Below are positions 8,161 through 13,774 of a DNA stretch of 13,774 bases, in pieces; positions within the stretch are counted from its first letter, which is position 1, and every line of letters begins with the position of its first letter. The stretch is taken from the NCBI GenBank assembly GCA_003024175.1, contig MDYQ01000436.1:1-13774 (forward strand), written 5' to 3'. The notes below the pieces were generated by a model. It saw nothing but the letters and a program-made list of their open reading frames with translations. It had not been told where the DNA came from and did not search any database. This DNA comes from Planoprotostelium fungivorum (Eukaryota; Evosea; Variosea; Cavosteliida; Cavosteliaceae). A program made the translations under genes and the position numbers.

Positions 8161-8161
8161 N
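8161..8161. other. N junction 5
   Basis: Sequence after the N (8162-8819) repeats 7505-8160. The later piece has 2 extra nt near 8573 that keep the frame open. Confidence 0.9.
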
Positions 8162-9055
8162 AAGGCGATATCATCTCACCACCACTTTATCTCTTGTTCA
8201 TTAACCCTCTGATCGAGTGGCTGGAAAAGAACAAAAGCCCCTATAGATTGGCGTCGTTGTTGGTCAATCTGATAGCGTATGCAGATGATCTAACGTTGGT
8301 GGCAGCAAGTGGAGAAGGTATGGAGGAGGCAATGAAGAAAGTGAACGATTTCTGTACACACAACAATATTACAATCAACGAAAACAAAAGCTCATACCAT
8401 TGGCTAAGAGGAGAACCAGGAGATATCAAAACTCGAGGGACAGATATAAGAAAGGAAGGAGCAGATGGATTATTTACGATACTGGGATGGACAACAAATT
8501 TAAAAATGAACTGGGACGAACAGATTGAACTCCTGATTCAAAGATTTATGAGTATAACAAACAGGGCGCTAGCAGAGAAGAAACTTACATTGAATCAGAA
8601 AGTGGAAGTAATTAACGCAATTGGACTTTCAACAATATCATATAGAGCCCAGCATACAATGACAGATAAAGGGGAATGGCTCATCGAGTTAGACAGATGG
8701 ACAATTAAGAAACTGAATAAGCTTGGAGGATTGGATCCACACACTGATAAAGCTTACGTGATCAACTTCAGAGGGTACCATAGCCTATACAGCAAAGCCA
8801 CAGCTACGTATTTTGGATACTTGCTAGACAAAACAATGAACAATCCGGCAGTAAATATCAACATTAGAACAGCAAAGGCAATAGAAGTAGAAATGACAGC
8901 AAAACGGTTCGGCCTCACGCTGAGGGCAAACCGAACAGACACCATAGACAGAGTAAGCACAGATACCAAAACAGAGAAGGCATTGAAGAGATACGAAATT
9001 CTATACATAGAACAGCTCATACGAGGTGATAGAGTGATCACTACCAACGAGATTG
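8162..9055 (+). pseudogene. LINE piece 6: RT motif C through thumb and C-terminal region
   Basis: Open in a single frame from 8164 to the N at 9056. It carries the second half of motif B, motif C (YADD at 8278-8289), ILGW, and the thumb without the 2-nt loss seen in pieces 4 and 5 (NRALAEKKLTLNQKVEV). The C-terminal region follows (GYLLDKTMNNPAVNINIRTA, then RFGLTLRANRTDTIDR). Small differences from piece 7 include KAYVINF versus KAYWINF and LKRYEILY versus LQRYGILY. Its own sequence is undamaged but incomplete. The frame continuing across 9056 into piece 7 is an assembly artefact. Confidence 0.82.
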
Positions 9056-9056
9056 N
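9056..9056. other. N junction 6
   Basis: Sequence after the N (9057-9595) repeats 8517-9055 without indels. The register across the N happens to be preserved, giving a false 492-codon frame (8194-9672). Confidence 0.9.
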
Positions 9057-9672
9057 CGAACAGATTGAACTCCTGATTCAAAGATTTATGAGTATAACAA
9101 ACAGGGCGCTAGCAGAGAAGAAACTTACATTGAATCAGAAAGTGGAAGTAATTAACGCAATTGGACTTTCAACAATATCATATAGAGCCCAGCATACAAT
9201 GACAGATAAAGGGGAATGGCTCATCGAGTTAGACAGATGGACAATGAAGAAACTGAATAAGCTTGGAGGATTGGATCCACACACTGATAAAGCTTACTGG
9301 ATCAACTTCAGAGGGTACTGTAGCCTATACAGCAAAGCCACAGCTACGTATTTTGGATACTTGCTAGACAAAACAATGAACAATCCAGCAGTAAATATCA
9401 ACATTAGAACAGCAAAGGCAATAGAAGTAGAAATGACAGCAAAACGGTTCGGCCTCACGCTGAGGGCAAACCGAACAGACACCATAGACAGAGTAAGCAC
9501 AGATACCAAAACAGAGAAGGCATTGCAGAGATACGGAATTCTATACATAGAGCAGCTCATACGAGGTGATAGAGTGATCACTACCAACGAGATTGATAAG
9601 ATAATATGGACGCTCCAGCAGACAGCAAGAAATACAACAAATGGACTTTCCAACTACGAAAGCAATACGTAA
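9057..9672 (+). pseudogene. LINE piece 7: thumb and RT-RNase H connection
   Basis: Open from 9058 to a stop at 9670-9672. It repeats the thumb and C-terminal region of piece 6, then extends past it (NEIDKIIWTLQQTARN). The frame is lost around 9620-9650, where the coding signal passes to the +1 frame that encodes the RNase H start. Without a second copy of this part I cannot tell a mutation from a programmed shift; mutation is the default view. Confidence 0.75.
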
Positions 9673-9931
9673 AATAGTTCGATTTGAGTCGCATAACACA
9701 AGAATAGAGAGCCCAGAACATCTGGAGATATGTACAGATGGGAGTCTGTACAAAGGAATAGCAAGCTATGGTGTAGCAGTCATTGGGCATGATGAGATGA
9801 ACGTAGGAAGAAGAATAACAGGAGCACAAGAGATCAATCACGCAGAACTGCGTGGAATCCTACGTGCAATCACACACACAGGTGCAGCCCACAATCTCAC
9901 AATATTGAGGTCCTTAGACCCCGTAGAATGA
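9641..9931 (+). pseudogene. LINE RNase H domain, truncated
   Basis: This frame reads SPEHLEICTDGSLYKGIASY, the start of an RNase H fold with the first catalytic Asp in TDGS (Asp codon 9737-9739). It then has EINHAELRGILRAI, which carries the second catalytic acid (Glu) in the usual helix. The frame ends ...NLTILRSLDPVE with a stop at 9929-9931, exactly where the third catalytic Asp (SDS-type motif) should follow LTIL. The domain is therefore cut at the third acid and cannot be active. LINE RNase H domains normally continue about 60-80 residues further. The sequence after about 9909 no longer looks like the element's coding region. Confidence 0.72.
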
Positions 9932-10128
9932 TAAAGAAGAGTGACGACTGCTGGTTGCTTCCTATGTGGAAGACTTGAGAAGTGATTTTATTGTGTTCAA
10001 ATCGTTCATTCTTGAACGTAGAAATGTCCAATAAAAGTCATGGAAAGAGCCGGTGAAATGTTTCCGTGAAAAGGGCGTGTTTCTCGAAAGTCGGAAATTC
10101 AGGGAAACTCCGGCCGTTGTAATCGGGG
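9932..10128 (+). other. Non-coding tail after the LINE, hairpin-rich
   Basis: No coding frame is seen. It holds an AATAAA at 10030-10035 and a perfect 6-bp hairpin, CGTTCA (10003-10008) with TGAACG (10013-10018). A purine-rich run with GGAAA/GGGAAA words (about 10040-10110) leads into the 64-bp repeat at 10129. It could be the 3' UTR of the LINE or the end of an LTR (see findings). No poly(A) tract is present. Confidence 0.4.
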
Positions 10129-10192
10129 CAATTATTTGGTGCGTCCGTGATCTCTCACGGACTTGGTCTTATGTCTGACAGTAGTCACGACA
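10129..10192 (+). repeat. 64-bp repeat with hairpin, right copy
   Basis: Same as 3806-3869 with one substitution in the loop (TCTC here, TCTT there). Stem arms are 10143-10150 and 10155-10162. Together with the left copy it brackets all N-joined LINE pieces in direct orientation. Confidence 0.9.
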
Positions 10193-10206
10193 TCTACAAC
10201 GCATCT

Positions 10207-10267
10207 TCACAAATTCTGACCATCCGAGCGCTAGGATGTTCCAATCAATTGGTCTTCTGAGAATCAC
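10207..10267 (+). repeat. 61-bp direct repeat, copy 1
   Basis: Matches 11861-11921 with two substitutions. It contains GAGCGCTAGG and the near-palindrome CCAATCAATTGG. It begins 15 bp after the end of the 64-bp repeat. The frame SDHPSARMFQSIGLLRIT is open in both copies, but the flanks differ and I do not claim it is coding. Confidence 0.9.
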
Positions 10268-10363
10268 GACACATGCATAAATACCCCGCCATCTACACGA
10301 CCGTCAACGGTACCACAACACCGAAGACAAAGCCAGCAACAACAGCGACAACCCACGATTGTC

Positions 10364-10696
10364 ATGGAAGGAGTCAGAGACCATCTACCCCTTCCACCTC
10401 AACCACCAACACAGGACTATCCTCTAATACAAGCATGGCACTCCGACGAGCGGCCGCAAACAATCGCATGGTCGCAATCACAAGATCCTGAAGTCGAAGG
10501 AGACACCTCCATCGCAGCACACGCACCCTCTAACGAGGCCACTACCATAAATCGTCTCACCACAATAATCGCAAACCCATTTCGGCCCATCGCATTTAGA
10601 GGTGCCTTTGCACGAGAGAAACAAGAAATTCCCTTCCTTGCCCGGCTCAGACCTCCGCTGAGATCCAACGCGCCACGATCTGTGAAAATGGTGTAA
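10364..10696 (+). CDS. Hypothetical Pro/Ser/Thr-rich open frame
   Basis: A 110-codon frame starting at ATG 10364: MEGVRDHLPLPPQPPTQDY and onward, ending in basic residues (RSVKMV) at TAA 10694-10696. Composition is polar and Pro/Ala/Arg rich, with no zinc knuckle, transmembrane segment or known motif. A second overlapping frame (10273-10491, Thr/Ser/Pro-rich) is probably its shadow. Position just behind a repeat that resembles a primer-binding site would fit a decayed gag-like ORF, but nothing in the residues proves it. It may equally be host coding remnant or chance. Confidence 0.25.
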   Translation: MEGVRDHLPLPPQPPTQDYPLIQAWHSDERPQTIAWSQSQDPEVEGDTSIAAHAPSNEATTINRLTTIIANPFRPIAFRGAFAREKQEIPFLARLRPPLRSNAPRSVKMV

Positions 10697-10730
10697 TAGA
10701 TACACCCAAGAATATTTTATTCAGGAGCTC

Positions 10731-11030
10731 GTGCTCTTACAGCTGTTCGGCAAGGAATGGACCACCCACGCCAGTATAGGTGTACATGCTCTAAGAGCAC
10801 AAAATCGTTTGACACCATGGTCAGACGACTGTACACCTATGTTTTCACCACCGTTGCCAAGGCATCCACCTCTTCTCAATCACATCTGTACCAAGTATCA
10901 ATTGGAGTACATCACACCCTCACCTACTGAGGAGATCGACCCCTTCTTCTCTCTCGACAAATGCAACACCAACTACAAGATCTGTCGTTACCACAGGAAC
11001 AGACAATACCTACCAGGGAGAACTCAATAA
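10731..11030 (+). CDS. Hypothetical open frame, unrecognised
   Basis: A frame of about 99 codons whose 5' end lacks a clear ATG (it opens around GTG 10731). Pro-rich and Tyr/His/Cys-containing (HICTKYQLEYITPSP, YKICRYHRNRQY). It overlaps two interleaved inverted repeats (10731-10840). It may be part of a degraded longer coding region with 10364-10696 and 11081-11440, because all three lie on the plus strand in different frames. No domain recognised. Confidence 0.22.
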   Translation: MLLQLFGKEWTTHASIGVHALRAQNRLTPWSDDCTPMFSPPLPRHPPLLNHICTKYQLEYITPSPTEEIDPFFSLDKCNTNYKICRYHRNRQYLPGRTQ

Positions 11031-11080
11031 CGAGTACAAAAGGACCTGAGCAGAAAGAGTCAATGGGTTATAAACACTGA

Positions 11081-11440
11081 AAAAGAGGAAGAAGAAATTC
11101 TCTCACCCCCGCTCCTCGCCCAGCAGTCAACGAGATTGTCCCTGCCTCTGATGAGGACAACGAAGAAGTCATTCGCTCCAGCGACGGCAACGACGTGGCC
11201 ATCGCTCGTGATTCCAGAGAGGCTCAGACCATGCTCACAAATGCAGATGCAGATTTGCATCACATCAACTTGGCATTCGACATTACCGACAGGATCTTCC
11301 TGAGGAACATCAGACCACACATGAGGCGTCTCTCACCTCAGGTCATCATTTGCAATGATCCATTGCACAGTCGACCATCGCATTCTTTGCGAAGAGCTGA
11401 GATGACCAGAACCAAGAGACACGCTCCTACACCTGTGTGA
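11081..11440 (+). CDS. Hypothetical protein fragment, acidic N-terminal half and basic tail
   Basis: The frame is open from 11081, just after an in-frame TGA at 11078-11080, to TGA at 11438-11440, about 119 residues; the first ATG is at 11195. The first half is Pro then Asp/Glu rich (NEIVPASDEDNEEVIRSSD). A more ordered stretch follows (LHHINLAFDITDRIFLRNIR), then a basic tail (RRAEMTRTKRHAPTPV). Codon use looks more coding-like than the two frames before it. No domain recognised. A neighbouring frame just upstream (NTEKEEEEILSP) may belong to the same protein with a frame break. Confidence 0.35.
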   Translation, partial: KRGRRNSLTPAPRPAVNEIVPASDEDNEEVIRSSDGNDVAIARDSREAQTMLTNADADLHHINLAFDITDRIFLRNIRPHMRRLSPQVIICNDPLHSRPSHSLRRAEMTRTKRHAPTPV

Positions 11441-12119
11441 CTCAGCTACAGACAATGCATCGAGAAGAACGTCGCAGGGTTTAGGGTTCTTCACTTTGCA
11501 AAAAGGAAGGTGAGTCCTCACCCCTTTGGAATCGACTGACAGTCGCTGTGTCTCTCGAATCTTTATATGGTTGACGTTGTGTGATGGCCTCTTTCTACGG
11601 TCCTACCTCTGATCAGTCCAATCCATAAGGCTTCTTGCTTATCTCGGGATTTCGTTGCAACCATTGCTCAGCCTGACCTCTCGATCTTTGGCCATTAAGA
11701 TGCAACTCTCCACTCTCCATTCTCGGCCATCCTTCTCGACAAGTGCAGGAGAGCTGAGGCTCCAACACGCAGTGCTATCGTTGCCCCTTACGAAAGAAAA
11801 TGAATTCCAGATGTGTGCTCTGGTGATCTACGATCTACACCTGTTGATGTTTGTTAAACGTCACGAATTCTGACCACCCGAGCGCTAGGATGTTCCAATC
11901 AATTGGTCTTCTGAGAATCACCGTTGCAGTGGACGACCTCAAGGAAAGATCACAGCTGAGGAAGCATTACAATCCATCATTGAATCTTCAGTCAGAATGC
12001 TTGGGAGAAGAGTGGCGTGCTGACTTCACACACCATCAAAACGGTCCACTCGAAGAAGAACACCCACCGATTGTCATCAGATGCAAATTGTTGTTTGGCC
12101 GAGATGATTCCTTCTTACC
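11441..12119. other. No supported gene; one telomere-like word and a 61-bp repeat copy
   Basis: Short open frames (11655-11873, 11851-12153 plus) have no recognisable domain. AGGGTTTAGGGTT at 11476-11488 is almost two units of a TTTAGGG-type repeat. A possible 33-nt GT-AG intron on the plus strand (11510-11542, GTGAGT...CTGACAG) is flanked by no clear exon. Confidence 0.4.
11861..11921 (+). repeat. 61-bp direct repeat, copy 2
   Basis: Second copy of 10207-10267, 1654 bp downstream, with two substitutions. Flanking sequence is unrelated on both sides. Confidence 0.9.
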
Positions 12120-12370
12120 TTTCTATAATAAGAGAACACCATCAAACAGCTGAGCACGTAAGTCGAGATCACCACACTCTTCCACTCACACCCTGGGTCT
12201 GCTGTCACCTCGTCAGTTTCTTTGATGTCCAGAGATTCGTCCGTTACGAAATTTTCTCTTCTGTGATCGAGTTTGTGGTGTCAATCGTGCATCATGATAC
12301 ACGAACAAGCTCATTCTCATCATCCCATTTGTTCAAATATTGACGAAAAGGAGAAGAGGGGTGTCATTGT
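12120..12370 (-). pseudogene. Diverged paralogue of the 557-850 coding signal
   Basis: On the minus strand this reads KWDDENELVRVS, a stop, then TIDTTNSITEEKIS and another stop, in one frame. It parallels LDGENENV and TIDNTNSI in copy A, but the roughly 130-190 bp between them in copy A is missing. A second minus-strand frame (THHKLDH... to VFSYYRK) runs to a good donor at 12119 (AAAG/GTAAGA), so some exon structure may survive. In-frame stops and the internal deletion argue for decay. No family recognised. Confidence 0.35.
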
Positions 12371-12589
12371 GATTTTCAGGCAAGTGATTGAGATCTCTCA
12401 TACGTGATGTTCGATCCATATCCGTTTTATAAGGACAAGCATCAATAGACATGGATGACCCACGCTTGAGGTATGTGATGACATAATTCCAACAAGTCGA
12501 CTGGCGCTACTGATCTATCTCTTTTTCACCTCGGTCGTATCACTCTTTGTCATCATTCAAACTCATTGTATGTACAGGGTGTCTTGTAT

Positions 12590-13774
12590 TTACAATAGCA
12601 TCCAATCGTATTCCAGTCTCTCTTTGGGTGCTGATGTCTCGCCACCACTGCCCCAGTAGATCTTCAGCCATTCCACAACTGGCTCCAAGTCCACTTCAGA
12701 GGCAATCTTCAGCAACATGTCAATCGTTGCTGCTGATGAATCAGCCAGGTCGATATCGCTCGTCAGTCTGGGGTCAATGCGATAAAACTGCTCCCCTGTT
12801 GAGATCAGCTCTTCCTCCCCATGATATCCCTCACCCAATAAGCATGCAGACTGGTGGGTGGCCGCACAGGATGTGGAATCCATCAGTAGATTGATCAGAT
12901 TCATGCCCCACTGATAGACTCCCCAGTTTCCATCACCAAACATCTCTGCACTCCTTCAGTAACAGATCTGAATCTCCTCTCTCACCCTTTGGAATGTGGT
13001 GGGGGTTGTTACCAGTGGAAAGGGACAAGACACAGATGTCAGACAGCTGCACACCCTCGCAGATGCAAGAAGTGATGGCAGCCAGTGATGGATTGTTGGC
13101 GAATACTCCTCCGTCCACGTATCCCTGATGACATGAGCCTTGATCGAGCATCATGACTCACCTGATAGATGGGGAAATAAGTGGGAGCGGCAGCTGATCT
13201 CAGACATGCATCGGCGAGGAGAGTGTCAGCGTTGTCCGAACTATCAAAGTTGTGAAAGTACTCGGGAAACCATCGTGGATCGTCTGACCAGCCTCCACAG
13301 GCTCGGGGGATTCTCATGCGGAGGAGCTGCTGGGTAAGATCACCAGTGGCTGTGGTGATGGGAGGTTTGAGCCCGCTGATGGTGTCGGACTTGGTCGCTT
13401 TCTGTTCTTCCTGATCGATGTGAGGACCTTGATGGAATGGAGGTTGTGACGATCACCTTTCTCGTGGAAGAAGGATCGAGGTTAAAAGCGGGGATGAGAA
13501 TCTTCTTTTTCACCTGTCAAGTGTGAGGTGAGGTGAGAGGAAAACATGATCATACCTGACCGAGGGTCGTCTGCCCGACGATGGAAATGGCCATGTCTCG
13601 AATGGGTGCGGCATCGAAGGCGGCGGAGAGAGTGTTGTCCATGGTGGTGGTTCTCTTCCAGTATGATTCATGGAAAATGTTTGCTGCGTTATTCAACCAA
13701 ATATTCAAAAGCTCGGTCGGTGTTCGGCCAGTAGCGAGAGCGCTGACGTTGAAAGAGCCCGCACTGGTTCCTGT
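12590..13774 (-). CDS. Patatin-like phospholipase, five exons, 5' end outside the window
   Basis: Patatins are Ser-Asp lipid acyl hydrolases that release fatty acids from phospholipids or neutral lipids. Five minus-strand exons give one frame of 339 residues: 13556-13774, 13457-13513, 13162-13410, 12986-13124 and 12590-12945 (TAA at 12590-12592). Introns are 42, 46, 37 and 40 nt, all GT-AG. The protein opens with GTSAGS, the GxSxG nucleophile elbow (Ser codon 13763-13765). ILIPAFNLD, RWFPEYFHNF and LRSAAAPTYFP follow, then GYVDGGVFANNPS, where DGG supplies the catalytic Asp (codon 13113-13115). Both members of the dyad are therefore present. The N-terminal glycine-rich oxyanion segment lies beyond 13774. 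The C-terminal 120 or so residues, after the patatin core, are acidic and less conserved. No signal peptide or membrane segment is visible in this part. The second intron (13411-13456) is the least certain, because its donor is a weak GTGATC. Confidence 0.88.

Larger units (their letters stand above)
3470..10128 (+). mobile_element. LINE-type retrotransposon tract (EN-RT-RNase H), mosaic of overlapping pieces
   Basis: On the plus strand the tract encodes, in order, the end of an EEP endonuclease domain (GDF, SRLDYAYVS, SDHFP), a basic coiled region, a reverse transcriptase (GYRPIAILSC, QFGFMKGRD, LLDIAKAYDSV, GLRQGDIISP, AYADDL, ILGW), a C-terminal region and the start of RNase H (TDGS, NHAEL). 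Known families with this order are non-LTR retrotransposons of the I/Ingi/Loa-like groups; I cannot fix the clade. The sense strand is A-rich. The 5' part of the element (ORF1 and most of EN) is missing. Six Ns divide the tract into pieces that overlap by about 470-750 bp of element sequence, so the span is longer than one element. The left edge is approximate (3330-3480). Confidence 0.85.

Noticed and set aside
4586-9595. A genuine tandem array of LINE copies, or a programmed repeat system
   Set aside because: The repeated segments tile the element in order and every restart coincides with an N.
11476-11488. Interstitial telomere repeat (TTTAGGG type)
   Set aside because: Fewer than two full units and no further copies nearby; no more than a telo-box-like word.
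1-13774. tRNA, rRNA or CRISPR features
   Set aside because: I saw no tRNA B-box with a matching cloverleaf, no rRNA signature and no regularly spaced repeats with unique spacers.

Overview
This window comes from a eukaryotic nuclear genome. Three things show that: a minus-strand patatin gene interrupted by four short GT-AG introns (42, 46, 37 and 40 nt), a second minus-strand spliced gene fragment with a 37-nt intron, and a long tract of non-LTR (LINE-type) retrotransposon sequence. Nothing in it looks bacterial: no operons, ribosome-binding sites or bacterial gene spacing. The very short introns suggest a compact-intron unicellular or early-branching eukaryote, but I cannot name the organism.

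Layout. 1-1150: moderate-GC sequence with fragmentary minus-strand coding signal (200-514; 557-773), part of which recurs in diverged form at 12120-12370. 1150-3330: a visibly AT-rich block holding a minus-strand zinc-ribbon protein gene (1163-1465), a long non-coding stretch with small repeats, and a minus-strand gene fragment of at least three exons (2742-3321) that I do not recognise. About 3470-10128: plus-strand LINE sequence encoding an EEP-type endonuclease (SDH motif), a reverse transcriptase (YADD active site) and the start of an RNase H. 10129-11440: a 64-bp repeat, a 61-bp repeat and three plus-strand open frames of unknown identity. 11441-12589: no convincing intact gene. 12590-13774: the patatin-like phospholipase, reading leftward, with its 5' end beyond the window.

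The LINE tract should not be read literally. It carries six single Ns (4585, 5696, 6486, 7401, 8161, 9056). After each one the sequence steps back about 470-750 bp along the same element and resumes. The pieces therefore tile one element from 5' to 3' with overlaps, which is how contigs from near-identical copies look when joined without merging. The overlaps differ by SNPs and small indels, so more than one genomic copy contributed. Reading frames that cross an N, including the longest one (8194-9672), are artefacts. Every segment carries at least one defect or is incomplete, so no intact element is present as written.

I found no convincing undescribed biological system. The best leads are the unmarked LINE junction around a 64-bp hairpin repeat (3696-3980, repeated at 10129), the unrecognised spliced gene in the AT-rich block with a 19-bp inverted repeat in one intron, and the diverged paralogous pieces in the two flanks.
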